From NCBI RefSeq assembly GCF_945859705.1, contig NC_079135.1, positions 36,071,679 through 36,135,678 on the forward strand: 64,000 nt of DNA, in the 5' to 3' direction. Under the pieces are notes generated by a model that was not told where the DNA came from, ran no database searches, and was given only the letters and a program-made list of their open reading frames with translations. Of this stretch, positions 9,627 through 23,189 are shown in pieces; the first letter of the stretch is position 1, and each line of letters opens with the position of its first letter. Source of the DNA: Episyrphus balteatus (taxonomy: Eukaryota; Arthropoda; Insecta; Diptera; Syrphidae). Position numbers and translations under genes: made by a program.

Positions 9627-10671
9627 GGCCCAATTTATTGACTCTCCATTAAACTTAAATCGCCATTAAAAAAGGGAATTTTAAAACTAAAAACCAATTT
9701 CGTTTAATTCAGTCTCTTTTAAGGATTTTTTTGAAGTTTGGCATCATTAACTAATTGAGCATTAAATTTAAAAGTAGTTTTAGTTAAAACACCAAATTCG
9801 ACCTTTTAAGAGGGATTTTTAGAGCTAATGGAGGTTTTAAACAGAATTTGTATTTATTCACTCTCCATTAGTGTCAAATGTCATTTCATTTATTTTTTTT
9901 ATTTTAATTATTATTTTATTTGAAAAATGTCAAATGAGGTAAAGAATTATTAAAAAGTCCAGACTAGAATTTTTTGTAGGTATGTACACACATGCATTTG
10001 TACCATAAAAAAGAACAAAATTCAAAGAAATTAATGCATTTCTTGTCTACTTCGCACAGATAATACTAGATCTACTAGATTATATTCTCCCCTTCAAAAC
10101 TAATCATTTTTGAGGTGCTGCATAATACATACATAACATACATAACATTGCAATTGAAGCCATGAGAAGAAGAGATATAAAGCTTACTTCTAAACCAATG
10201 ACACGAGATGAATGCCGATAACACTTAAATTTAAGTTGTTATTTGACACCGATGGAAAAAATTAAAAATTTCACTTAACTCCTTCTTCTTCTCATGGTTT
10301 CAATTGTAGGTTGTAGCATTCTTTGGTTACCACTGGTATATCGTTAATCTCTTGCATTTTCTGGCGTTTTCAGCTGCAAAATACTTACGGGTCATAGTTT
10401 TTTGGTTTTTCTTCCAATTCAAATCTACATATTTCATTTGACAAAATTGTAGCTTTTGACAAATTATTTTTCAAACAAAATAAAAAATCAATAGGATATT
10501 TTTAACAGAGTTTTAAATTTAAAGTTTCCATTAAAAGTAAGGACTTTAACTAAAGAAGAGTGAATTAAATGAATTTTTAATGATGTATACTTAAAGGCGA
10601 CAATAGTTTAACGAGGCCGTTAACTAAAGCGATAAATTTCAAAATTTAATGGAGGCTCAATAAATTGGCCC
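9627..10671. mobile_element. Non-autonomous DNA transposon with 27-bp TIRs and TTA target duplication
   Basis: Ends are GGCCCAATTTATTGA (left) and the inverse of GGGCCAATTTATTGA (right), continuing to a shared CTCCATTAAA about 27 bp in. TTA flanks both sides (9624-9626 and 10672-10674). A 3-bp TTA duplication with GGSCC ends is typical of PIF/Harbinger-type elements. The interior (1,045 bp total) has no transposase. It holds a second inverted pair around CCATGAGAAGAAG (near 10160) and CTTCTTCTCATGG (near 10284), which may be a nested insertion. Family placement is an inference from the ends only. Confidence 0.65.
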
Positions 10672-12157
10672 TTAATTTTATTAGAAATGTTCGGTAATGT
10701 TGTTTTTATTTCTTATATCTAAACAACATGAAGTTTTTGAGCAAATTTGATGTTGAAATGCAACCTTTTGAATCCTTACTTCCCATTTTTTTAACTTTTC
10801 AGCCATAACTTATTAGTCAACGCGGTTTTTCTTCATACTAAAGTTCTAGATACATTTCATTGCTTAAAGAGTTTTAGGTATTTGTATTGACATAAAATTA
10901 TTGATTTTTGTTTCCTAACTATCTTAGTGAGACCAAAAATAATTGTCACTTACTAATCAAGAAGTTAAAGCAAACATTTTAATACCTAAATGTGAGGTGT
11001 TACTTTTGTCGTCTGTTTTATATTTTCATTTATTAAATAAATTTGTATCCATTTCGTTAGCATAAATGTCGATGATCAAATTATACCTAGGCACCCAAAC
11101 CCAATGTCAATACAAAACAGTTAATTTATTGAAGAACCATTTATTTGCATTTTCTCTTCCAACCCTCACTAAAACCTACCTATATCCTGTTTTATTTGTC
11201 TTAATTGTTTTTCATGCCTCTTACAATATGATGTCATTATTTAATTGGATTCAAAAATTGACAACATCAATTATAACATCAAAATATTTTTACCCCAAAA
11301 TTCGAATACACATATTTATTTATTTTTATTTTACCATCGATTGACTTTGGCATCGTCGCTGTCGCATCGGTGTCGTCGCCATTTAGTCTTCTTTACAACT
11401 TCCCCCTATAAATAAATTTATTATTCGCAAGTACCTACTTCTTCACTTTTAAGTTAAAACGGTTTTTTTCTTCATCTTCATCTTCTTGATATCTTCTTAT
11501 TCCATGCAATGTCGTTGTTTCATAGTTGTTGTTGTTGTTATTGTCGGTATTTGCTATGCAAGAATGCGCACACCTGTCTTATACTATACAGAATTATAAT
11601 GTAGATACATGCATTGTAGTAGCATGCACAAAAAAGATGTAGATATAATCAATAACAACAATCAACAATACTTCTTATAAAAAATGTCCAAAGGAATTTT
11701 TGTTGATCAAATTCAGCACAGATAGGTACGTACATATACCTTTAATAATGTATGTAGATACTTTTTTGTTACAGAACTTTTCGCATAAAATAAAAAAAGA
11801 ACCGCGAAAGAAAGTTCAAAAAAATCGTTGAAGATATTTTCATAATTAAGAAGTACATATCTGTTGAGATTTTTTTCCCCGACAAAGTCCTTAAGATAAT
11901 TTTCCGTTTTTTCAGGAATCGATAATAAAAGAAAATAAAACTAATAGGAAGGAAATACCTATACTTTATATCTATGTATAAACAATTTTTTTTTTTAATG
12001 TTTAAGAAAAAAAAAAGTTAAAGGAAGTTTATGTTACCTCTAGCGTTTTGTAAATTTCATTCATCTTCAACATCACCTTGTCTTCCTACACTATTTATAG
12101 GGCAAGAATATGGGTTTACAAAAGAAGAAAATGTTACCTGAAGCAGACTCGGAAACT
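10672..12157. other. Intron 2, 10.7-12.2 kb: no gene seen
   Basis: AT-rich DNA. The 92-codon open frame at 11066-11344 has no recognisable domain and lies in ordinary intron sequence. A CATCG/GTCGTC-rich patch lies near 11348-11385 and a (GTT)n patch near 11527. Confidence 0.5.
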
Positions 12158-12500
12158 TTAGAAGCTTCTATAAGGTTTCTGTGCAAAAGGATAGTTTTGT
12201 TGAAGCATGAATTCTGATAACAACAAACTTATATGGTATTTTAAAAGCTGTTTATAGAAGTCTTACCGAGGCTAACGTGTTTTTTATTTCCATTAATTTG
12301 CTCTCACACTTCACCACTCTATCCTCTCACAAAAGGCAAAGAACTTTATTTGAAAATGAGCTTACCGAAGTCTTACCGAAGTTCGATAATTTTTCTTTAA
12401 ACACTTATAAGAAACTTTATACAAGTTGTTAATGAAGTGTTTACTTTAATTAGAAAACTGGTGCTCGAGTGAGCTTTATAGAAATCTTATAGAAGCGTGT
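12158..12500. repeat. Candidate foldback element with CTTCTATAAGRTTTC inverted ends
   Basis: GCTTCTATAAGGTTTC near 12161 is mirrored by GAAATCTTATAGAAGC at 12480-12495. Between them are repeated TTACCGAAGTCT-like units near 12260 and 12363-12385. The core is similar to the palindrome at about 49140. It could be a degraded MITE or a chance cluster of AT-rich motifs. Confidence 0.35.
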
Positions 12501-15094
12501 AATATTGTAATTTTTTTAGTTCAAGAGTCATGTGTGTAAATAAATTTATTTCACCTATCACTCCTAAAACTCTTCTTCCAGGAAGTCTTAAAGAAATCTT
12601 ATAGGTACAAATAATAGTTAAATTGCCAAAATCGAATTATATTTATACCGACAACTACGTACGACCAATTTGACCATTTTATAATCTTACATTGTTCCTT
12701 GAAGAATTTTCATGTCGAAATATTATTTGCCTGCTTATATTCCAGAATCCAGATTCTCATTATATTTTTTTTCTTACTTTTTCGTTCTTCCGTTTCTTTG
12801 GCGATCTTAAATTTTCTTTAACTTTTATTTTTTTTTTGTTCATTATGGAGTCAGCAAATTTGTTTCTCACTACAAAAAAAAAATATATATATAAAAAATA
12901 AAACGAAAAACGCAAGAAAAAGGAGATGAAAGCAATTAAAAGCAAATACCTACTACGTACATTTTCGTGGAAAAAATATTAATTCCGTTTAAGAAAAAAA
13001 AAAAGTAAAAATAAATAAATAAATAAGAAAAAAGAAGCGGCAAAAAAATTGTTTGGCATTGTCCTCAGGATAAATAATAATAATATAAGGACTTGTTGTT
13101 TTTTTTTCATCTTTAAATTTATTTTTTCTAATTTTCCTGTCAATGCAATTTTTATAAATTTAGCAATGTCTATTTAATGCAGAGGTAAAAGTCTATATCA
13201 AGCTTTTACCTACTCACAAATTGATATAAGAGGTTGCTTTTTTTCCTGTGGTTTTTTTTTTTTTTGTTCCTACGGAAGTAATATGAAAAAGAAAAAAAAT
13301 CAAAGAATTTACCTTCAAGGAAGAAAAAAAAAATAAAGAAAAAAATGGAAGAAATTTTATTCAGAACAAGGTGATGCTGCTCAACACGGATTAATTGATT
13401 TTGTCCCTCTTTTTTACCAGAGACTTGTCGTTGCAGAGATTCTTTTTAATTGCGAATTAATTTCGAATAATTATCCACCCTATCTCTTTCCGTAGTCGTC
13501 CCTCCTTCAGTGTCTCTTTGCAAATATGAGTGGTTTCTTTTTTTCTGTGTTTCTTTTAATTTCTTTCAATTTATTTCATGTTTCAGTGTAAATTTATTTC
13601 ACTTGGTAAATATTAAAAAAAAAAATGGAAAAAAAATGTTACCAGGGATGTTAATAAAATTTTCATGGTAGGGACAATTGTTCTGTTTTAAGAGGGGAAA
13701 AGATACTCGAATGGTTATACAGCGGTTCCCGTTATATAGAGTTAATGATTTCTTAATGTGATGTAATTTTTTTATATCTTGCAGTAGTGCAGGTGAACAA
13801 ATTAAAAAAAAAAAAAAAAAACTGAACTAATTAATATACCTACCTACTTTGATGATGAGTTTCAGCTTAATAAGGGACATTTTATTATACAAATAGGGAA
13901 ATCTTGTATTATTGAATTATAGTTATTCGCTTTGGTTGTCTTGATTTAAATGAATCAAAGGAATCATTATTTATGTTTCAATAAATTCTTGTAATTTATT
14001 AAAAAAATAATTCGGTTCTTAATGAAAGCATTGGTAACCAATAGTAAGTAAATCAGGGTTTACTGACCTTACTCATTTGTGTGGTCAAGATAAAAAAGAA
14101 TCCGGTCCTTGAAGGAATAAGTCTTAACCTTCTAGGGTGATTTTTTTTTTCTAAATAAGTCAAAAAGAATTGTTTAGTTCTGTACGGTTTAGCCAATTTA
14201 TGTTAATGATCCAAGATTTATTGAAGTGAAACCCAATTTTCTGCTTGTTTTGATTTAAATTGATGTGAATCGAAGCCTTTCTTAAATCGCTCTTTCATAA
14301 GCTCCCCTATTTTAAATAAGTTCCTATTATTTTCAAGCCCCAAAAATTATATATTTAAACCTTTTGTTTTTCCTGTGTAGCAATAAGTATAAGGGAAATC
14401 CCACAACGTCAATGTTCGTTTAATATAATTTCTGACGTATTTCCGCTACTGAAGGGCACCAAGGACGCTTTTAATGATCTACATCACAGTTTACTGACAC
14501 TGAAAAAAGGTGACGCTGTTTCAATCTATACCCTTCACACAAAAACTATTGAATTCAAGAATCGGAAGCAATATTTTCATTTCGATCTTTCAGCAATGTT
14601 GTTCAGCTCATTTCTAAACAATGTTGATTTTACTATTCCATCCAGCTTGACTAGAAAACCCAATAAAAAAAAATAAAATTTTCGATAGGGCTTTTTGAGG
14701 CTTATCCATCCGCTTATCCATCCACTTATCCATCCGCTTGTGTTGCTAATTGATGAAAATTCATGATTCAATTTTTCATCACTTAATTTCGGTATCAGTT
14801 ATGCGAATACATACATTAAAAATAGTTCTGAAAACTTCACTTTGCCCATAAAATTCATTTAACAACCATTCTCTGTGCACAATAGACGCATGCTATTATT
14901 GTAACTATTAATAGATTACCGCCGACGCCGATTGTAAACAATGAAGAAATCCTTCAGGAAATCGTTGAACACATTTTTGGAGAAATTGTAATTTTCTTCT
15001 GAATTGGACAAATTTAAATCTTAAAGCTTTTCTTTTTAAAGCTTTAAGAGTAAACAAAAATATTTTTCAGTTCAATAAAAGACTACCTCAACCA
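12501..15094. other. Intron 2, 12.5-15.1 kb: no gene seen
   Basis: AT-rich with homopolymers (A18 near 13803). Contains the short 12-bp minisatellite at 14700-14739. The opposing short open frames at 12692-12945 are low-complexity F/K runs. Confidence 0.5.
14700..14739. repeat. 12-bp minisatellite, about 3.5 copies
   Basis: Tandem units of GCTTATCCATCC. In one minus frame they read as repeated SGWI, which is an artefact. Confidence 0.75.
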
Positions 15095-15241
15095 GGGGTC
15101 GAATTACGGCATACTATTACGATCATACTTTATCGTTTAAACTATTGCTGTCTCTATATAAATCAATACAAAAAGAAAGAGACATAAAAGGTCAATACGT
15201 TAACGAATGATCGAATCGTAGGTATGCCGTAATTCGGCCCC
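15095..15241. mobile_element. 147-bp MITE, copy 1 (GGGGTCGAATTACG termini)
   Basis: The left end GGGGTCGAATTACGGCATAC is mirrored at the right by GTATGCCGTAATTCGGCCCC. The interior has a second inverted pair around CGATCAT...ATGATCG and a GTTAACG motif. A related copy lies at 52866-52998. No coding capacity. Both copies sit between CCA and AG, so any target duplication is very short or has decayed. Confidence 0.75.
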
Positions 15242-18200
15242 AGTATTAGAAGCAGTTTGCTGTCAAAAGTAGGAACTATGTATTTCGGAAGTAAAAAAAA
15301 TACTAGGCTTGTGTTATTGAATTTCTTGTTCTGTCATAGAAACTTTGCAGACTCAAATTAGAATGTTTGATTCTCACTCAACCTTGTATACCTACATTTT
15401 TCAGGTGCTTCCCATTCCTTTCATTTGCCTTTATCTATGAACAAGTACTTCCTTCGAATTTTTTTCTCGAATAAAGCCAATATACCTACCATCAAATAAA
15501 AACAAAAAATAAAGTAAAAGGAAGAAATCCACTGAAAATTGAAAAAATCACGTACGACCAAGTTTTTCTTTCACTTTTCAAGCATTGAGATGCACATTAT
15601 CCTTGCATCATTGGACGAACGACTCTCATCATTGTGTTTTTTTTCAGCAGCAAGCAAGCAGGCAATATTTGAGATGATGTTTTTTTTTTTTTTATTTTTC
15701 TTCTCCCACTAATAAGAGAAGTAGATATATACCTACACCATTCTCATTCTTCCAATATTTAAACTTCGGTTTAGTGTAACAAGATATATTTACACAAATA
15801 CAGATACAGCACACACGACACACCGTACTACCGCATCATAATATTCTTAAATGACTCAGCATATTAAAATTAAGTGCTCATATTTCTTTATAATGTTTAT
15901 TACAGCATATTGCTGTATGGTATAGGTTTTGGTCTGTATAAATGTATTAGTGTGCATAGTTTATATGTAAAGAAAAAAAAGGATGAATATGGCTTCGCTT
16001 CGCATGCATGCAGCAGCATAATATTCTCTATCCATCCGTCACATCATCAGCTTCAGCTTCAGAAGCATGAAAAGGAAATGCGGGATTGCTTCCATTTATG
16101 TTGCTTCGGCTTCAAGCTGCTCCTGCTTTTGTATGTCCTTATAAGTTTTTTTTTCTTCTTTTTTTTTTTTAATATTTTGCAGAGAAAAACCTGTGTTGAA
16201 AGTTAAGCACTGTGTAGTATATCCTACCAACATACCTATATTTTGAGAATTTTTTCTTTGCTTTGTCTGTCCCACATATCAACATACAAACACATGGATA
16301 ATAGTTTTAGTTATCCTTCTTGTACTCGTCGTGTCGTAGAGTATGTCACGAACAGTGGGCCCATTTTCTTTGAACTATTGTATAGTCTAGTGAGTATAGT
16401 TTTTAGAATCATGTCCTTTACGTTTATATGTGTACATGCATGCATACTCTATGACGACGTGTCGATGAGGACGACGACGACAGCATATACATATTTATGT
16501 ATGTCGGTAGGTATGTGATGACATGATAGTGGCTGACGTTTCGTATTTCCGATACATAGAGTCCTTTGTACCTTGGTGACATACTTGAGACTTGGTCTAG
16601 TTTATTTTTGCTCTATATACACACACACACACATTTGCACCACAAATAAAACTAACGCAGACATTAAATACCAGAATAAAGAACATGATGTCTCAAAACT
16701 ATATCTCAGATGTCCTTTGGATTTGTATCTCTATGAGCAGATATACATTTATCTTGCAATAAGAATCTTCTTTCTATTTCTATTGTTCAAGGGTGACACA
16801 GAGGATATTTGTTTGAAAAGTATCTATCCTGGAATAGATAGAAAGTATGCATTTGAAACACACAGAAAAACAAATTTCTATGTGGAATTTCCTTGAACTT
16901 ACTCAACAAGCAATCTGTTTTATTGCACTTTAGTCCTTTTTTTCTTTTGTAGTTAGGTATATCTACTATTTGTGTATTTGGCAGAGGAATATCCTAGACA
17001 ATAAACGAGGTGTTAAGGGACATACTTTCTGTTGGATTTTTTCTTTTGTGTCATACAACACACCTGCACCCACTTCTTTTAGGAAACTCATTAAGATTTG
17101 TATTTTAGTATTTTAGTATTTTTTTTTTTTTGCTTTTGCTTATTGAAAAAGAGATTTTTTATTTCTTCTTTTTTTTTATTTTTGAAAAAAAGAGGACAAA
17201 GGGAATAATATTTTGCAGACTGCATCGCGGTGTTTTATGAATTTTGTTTTTCGTTCTGCTTCAATGAAAAGAGGTTTGTTTTTTTTTTTTTTTTAATTCA
17301 AGAATGACGTTTAAAGTTTACTTCCGTTTATAAATGATCCTTGAAATGGAACAAGAATTTTTTTTTTCATTTTGAAATAAAATTCGTTCTGGTAAAGAAT
17401 TCTATTGCCCATACAGAATTGATGTTGTGGTTGTCCTGGATATAGAAATAAAATAAAGTATCCTTAAAAATGAAATAAGCAAAAAAAAAAAAATATGGAT
17501 ACCAACTTTATTTACATCTGCTCAATTTGACTGTTTGGTGTTCCATATTCATTTTTCAATTTTTTTTTTTTTTTAAGTTCAAAGGTTGTCCTATTTTAGA
17601 TGTTGAGTTTACATAAATGTTAACTGAAAAAAAGGTAGTTTTTTAAAGTTTTTTTGGGGAAACGAAAAAATAACATGAGGCAAAAGTTAACGTTTAATTA
17701 ATAACTTTGATAAAGGTACAAAAGGTCTTTATTTCAAAGCATTTTCTGAAGTGTTTCGAAATGAAAACGCGAACGTTTAGAAAAATATTTGTAACAGAGT
17801 TTTTTTGAAAAGAGAAGCTACGGCTTAAACGACAAAATGGATTTGCAGAAATCCTTAGACGATTTTATTTGTTGTTTTTGCACCGAGGTATGAAATAAAC
17901 GGAAATCTGTTTAAAATAAATAGATTAGCCGCAATCGCTTAATAGAAAAGAGAAAACTTTCAAGGATTTTCATTCTCCTTAAGTCTCTTGGTTTCCCTTA
18001 AACAAATTTAAAGAATTAAAAACAAGATGTCAAGGAACCCCATTAAAGTCATTTTAAATTAAAAAAAAAAATGCTCATTAAAAAATGAGAATGAATTTGT
18101 TTTACTTATGTAGCAATCAATTAATTCTGGTGTCCTTTAAGATGAAATCAAGTAAATTTTTGCTGTTGGAAGAATTTAATTTTATTCTCTGAAATCATTT

Positions 18201-21200
18201 CATTTTACACACACAAAGGTGCATGTGTGTAACAGAATTAAAACCTCACTTCCCATATTATATATGTAGGTGCCACACAGAGAGACAAAAAAAAGCAAAC
18301 AAAAAGGTCATATATAAAAACAGAAGCCAAGGAATAAAGCTTAATCTCCACTAATTGTCTCGTTTCGATATAAAAAATGGCTGTGAGTGCTGCAAAGCAA
18401 TTGCGGACATTTATATTTCGTTCAACAAAATAAACATGAGAATGCGGTGGTAGTCGAGGTGGTGCGGTAGTTTGATATTCTTTTTAAAACATTTTTTATT
18501 TGATTTAATTTTTTGTATTTTTTTTATTAAAGTAGGTAGGTACATACATCTTTTATGTTGTATAAAGCTGATGCTTATGGTTTAAAAAATATATGTGGAT
18601 TATCATTTTGGGTTAAGTATGAGCTGGGATGCCATCATTGTAAATAAAAAAATGTAAAACGAAAAGTTTGTCGTTCCTGAAATTTGATTTTTCACCATTT
18701 TTTTTAAATGGGTTTAAAAAACATGGATTTTGTTTGAAAAGCTTACAAGTAACTTTTGAGTTTTACCAGTAAAACCATTTTTGAAAGCCCAAATTAATCG
18801 AAATATGCATTTTCCTTAAAAATTCTTCAAATTTTGTCAAATTTTTAAAAATTTTCCAAAACCGAATGAAAATTTTAATTTTTATTCAAAATTATTGGCA
18901 ACCCTAGAAAAAAAAATTACACTGTGCTCCATATGTTGAGCTTGTCATCCATGGTCGCTGGCTGGTTGATGTTTAATATTATGGTGTGGTAGCGATGCTG
19001 ACGCTCGATAATAATGTGCGGGTGATTATTATTGAAATATATTATGGTTCATTTAAAATGAAAGACAGAAAAAATAAAACGAACAAAAAAAAAAAAAAAA
19101 CATAAATAAATAAAATAAAATAAAAACAAAACGAAAAAATCTCTGTACACTTTCGGATGTACACTTGTGTACCTATACCTACAAACAAGCACAACAAAAA
19201 AAACTGATTTGGGATATCCACAATACACTTATACAATTGTATAGGTAGTGCTATGGTGCTTCATCTGCTTGTTTAATATGACTTTGGTCCATGATGGAAG
19301 TGGAACTAAAATTTTAAATGAGAATGTGACAACGTTCATTTTTTTGCTTCCTGACCTGATCATGAATGTTATTTGTCGAGCAATTTTTTTTTTACATCAA
19401 AAATTGTATAACAAGCCACCAACTTTAGGACAGAAAACAAAGAAGAAGAATCATTTGAGTTACAAGTTTTTGTTTTTATAAAATTAGGTCAACTTTTTTG
19501 AAAATAAAAAATAATGATTAAGCTGCAACATATGGAGGGAAGTTTTTTTGTTTTTGTTATAGTTAGACACTTACTCTTACAGATTCTTTTTTGTCATCAG
19601 AATTTGTGTCGAAACATTGCCTTTAATAAAATTTAACTCTTTACTTCTTGATGAAATCGAATAATTCAATAAAATTTAAGACATTAGATGCCTAAGAAGA
19701 ACACTGAAGTTTAAAGTTGTTCAGCAGAAATTAAAACTAGATCCTCAATACAACTTGGTTTTGTTTTCTGCTTTCTTGAATTTCTATTGAAATAAATTTT
19801 CCGGAGAAAATCCAAAGAAATAACAACTAAATGCCCCTGGAAATTTGATTGTCGATGCCAATAAATTGTACTGAATACACAATATTTAATATGAACGAAG
19901 GCTATTATTGGTTTGATTTAAAGAAAATATTTTCTCCAATCAGAAAAAACTGAAAATGTGTTGATTCTTTTTGAATTTTACAAAAGTTTAAAGTATTTAT
20001 TCCAAGAAAAAAACCGTAGAAATATATCAAAAAATTCGTCTATAAAAACTGATATCCATGAAGTACTTAGTTGGCTCTTAAACCAGGGATTAAGCAGCCT
20101 AGTATCATCCAGAAACGGAACCCCGAATAAGATTTAGGAATAACAACAAACAAATAAAAATAGCCGAACAATACAATTAGAAAAAAATAAAAAAAAAAAC
20201 ACAAAACCTATCTTTTACCTGGATTGATCTGTTCTAGTATTTAATCAGTTTAGCTATTGCTTTTCCGCAGTGTAAATTTTTTAACGGTCGACAATTAGTC
20301 AGAAAACCTGTGCTAATACCTACTCCAATCTATTTAATATTATTTTCCGATTAAATATTAACATCTTTTCTAAAAAACAAGAATTTAACCTTTATTATTG
20401 ACAAGTATATAAGCAGATACAATTTTTTTAAAATTTAGTTCGTTCTTGTGGAAATCAAATTCACCTTTTTGCAAACCAAATTAACCTTAAGCAAATAATT
20501 AATCAGATTTTAAATACTGAAACCGATGCTTTTTCATTTTTCTTAAGCCTAAAAATATCGTTCCTATTTTTGGAGAGTTTGAAAATAAATAAGAAAAGAC
20601 CTGCAAAACATAGCCGCTTATAGATTCAATATTTTGAGTCTCATCCATCAGTGTTGAGGCTTAGAAAAAAAAAAAAAAAAAACAGAATATAAGTTCTAAA
20701 TTTTTTATCTAAAGTTTTTGTTTAAAAGAAGGTGAATGTGATTTGTAAATAAAAAAGATGCAATAACCCTTTCGTAGGTACTCCAAATGCCCGTATACAG
20801 CTTGATTTGGTTTCATTCAGTTCTTAAAGGCAAAAAGAAAAAAGGAAATTTATAAAATTACTAGGGTCAAATTTGGATAAGTTCTCTATTGAACAAAAAT
20901 AAAAATGTTTCTTCCTTCACTATTTCATCTAAATCCAATCGCATTATACTTTGACGTCCTTTTCAAAAACTGAGAATTGATAATGTATATCCGCTAATGA
21001 TTGTTGGATCTCATAGTTATGTAATTCTTGTTGACAAAGTATTAAAAGCAGTCAAGACTTTTTCCTGAAATTTTAACTTTATAATCAGGAATGAATTCTT
21101 CGGAACTTCTTGATATTGTTTAGCAGGAACTAAGTCCTTTCTTCGGAACTACTGTGAGTGTTGTTGTGTCAGTGAATTCAAATTTTGTAAAAAAACAGTT

Positions 21201-21228
21201 TCTCGACTAAAAGTAGCTTTTACTTTTT
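15242..21228. other. Intron 2, 15.2-21.2 kb: no gene seen
   Basis: AT-rich DNA. An (AC)n tract lies at about 16618-16632 and a 18-A run at 20665-20682 is followed by CAGA. Open frames of about 90-110 codons at 15874-16206, 16243-16518 and 16573-16896 have no domains and contain homopolymer-derived residues. I regard them as chance. Confidence 0.5.
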
Positions 21229-21264
21229 ACCGACTTCCAAAAAGGAGGAGGTATTCAATTCGTC

Positions 21265-21301
<37 letters not shown>

Positions 21302-21461
21302 GTTACCGCATAACTTTGGACAGAGTCAATCAATCTTGATAATTCTTTTTGTATTGGAAAGCTAGTGGCTGCAGTGTGGTCCCATTTCAATTTCGTTCAG
21401 TTAAAGCCATAGGAACTATTAAAAAAACCATGAAACCCCGTTCTGAATCATGGAAGTCGGT
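21229..21461. mobile_element. Short interspersed element with ACCGACTTCC inverted ends
   Basis: Starts ACCGACTTCCAAAAAGGAGG, contains a 27-T run at 21269-21295 and then GTTTGTTACCGCATAACTTT. It ends GGAAGTCGGT, the inverse of its start. A very similar sequence (ACCGACTTC.AAAAAGGAGGAGG with ATGTTTGTTACC) is recalled as a common interspersed repeat in other insects. I do not give it a family name. No ORF; probably non-autonomous. Confidence 0.7.
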
Positions 21462-22728
21462 TTTGTTTTTTTTGATAAAAATGATTATTGTTAAAGTTAT
21501 TTCTTCAACCAAAAATGTTACAACCTAGTTTTCAACATTATCGTTTCTGCTAGAATAAAAGAAAATAAATAAAATCTTTTCATTCTCCATTTTTAATTCA
21601 TATATTAAATATGATACTGACACAATGATGATGGATTCCAACTAAAAAATATATGTTTTCACCTTAAAAATAAAAATTATAGGTATATGAACAAAAAAAT
21701 AAACAACATAAATGCGCATCAGCAATAGGTAGGTAGTATATCGTTAATTGGGTTCCCGTGCATATGACCCAATTAAAAACAAAATGTATTACCGAGGGGA
21801 GTATAGTAGGTATTATGTTGTATTTTTTATTTCTCTCCCGTTCTTCTTCTTCTCTCATTTAACTGTTTTATTTAATTTTTTTTTGTTTTTGCACATAATT
21901 GTGAAAGTGAATGCATTTTGAGTTCTTTTTTTTTTCGTTTCTCTAAATTGGCACGATCTAGTTGTGAAAAAATGCACCCTTTTCTTTGCCAATACTTTAC
22001 AACAGTAGAATGAAATAAAACAACAAATACCAACACATAAACATTATTTTTCAATTCGCTCCCCAAGAAGAAACAAAAGGAGAATACTATATCAAGAACA
22101 CACAAATCCAAACGAAATTTCAATGATATATAGGTACAGCAAACGAAGGAAGAATGATTTTCGCTCCTCGTTCACTTGTGACTCTGAGTGTGCCCTAACC
22201 TCACCTCACCTACTCATCATTCTTGCCATTGCCACCCCCTTTTTGTCTATATGTGAGAGTGTGTTTAGTGTATAGTATAGTGGCATTCGTCATGTTATAT
22301 TATTTTTTTTTCTTTTTACTGTAAGCCTCCCTACAAGGAATTTCTTTTGTAGTTTTAGATCCTTTTCAGAGAACTTTTTTTTTTTTGCTGTATTTTTGTT
22401 AACATTTTTGATGAAGTGCGATGATAAAAGAAGAAATGGCAAAAAATACAACAAAAAAAACCAAAGTGAAGAGAAGAAAAATATAAAATGAAAGAAAGAA
22501 CGCCAAAGTGCACTCGAGCTTGACATCCTACGCGCGGACCCACTCATTCACTATAAAGTATGTTATACGTTCAAATGGATGATGATGTATGGCATATAGC
22601 TACACTTACAGTTATTGTCATTTAAGATGGTTAAAATAGAAAAAAAGTCAAATTAAACATATCCTTACCCCCCTCATGTGACTTAAGGATATACAAAAAA
22701 AAAAAGTGGACTTAAAGATGCAAAATCA

Positions 22729-22762
22729 CTCTCTCTCTCTCTCTCTTTCTTTCTTTTTCATT
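22729..22762. repeat. (CT)n then (CTTT)n microsatellite
   Basis: Nine CT units followed by TTTCTTTCTTTTT. On the opposite strand this is a GAGA-type sequence. Confidence 0.85.
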
Positions 22763-23189
22763 TGATAAGTGCACAGTTTCCTTCAGAGATGGACTCTTCA
22801 AAAAAAAAAAAAAAAACAGAAAGATGCAAAAAAGGATTATGAATTATGCATTGGATGGATATCCGTACATATATAAGCAAAAAAAGATACTTTTGTCAAT
22901 ATTTTCCCATAAAGTTTGTAGATATACCATTCATTCATACATATATATAAATGATATGCATAGGGGAACAAATTGAAAAGAATGAAGAAAGGTAGGTTGG
23001 TATGGTATATCCTTGCTTGCACAAGTGCTGCAGCTACATATTGTGAGTGGGAGTAAGAGTGGGAGAGAAAGGAAAACATACAACAAAAAAAAAAAATATA
23101 TATATAGAACGGGACACGGATGACTTAAATTCGAATGTGTACTAGGTGAAATGAAAATTCATGTCATTAAAAATTTGTTTTCCCTCAGA

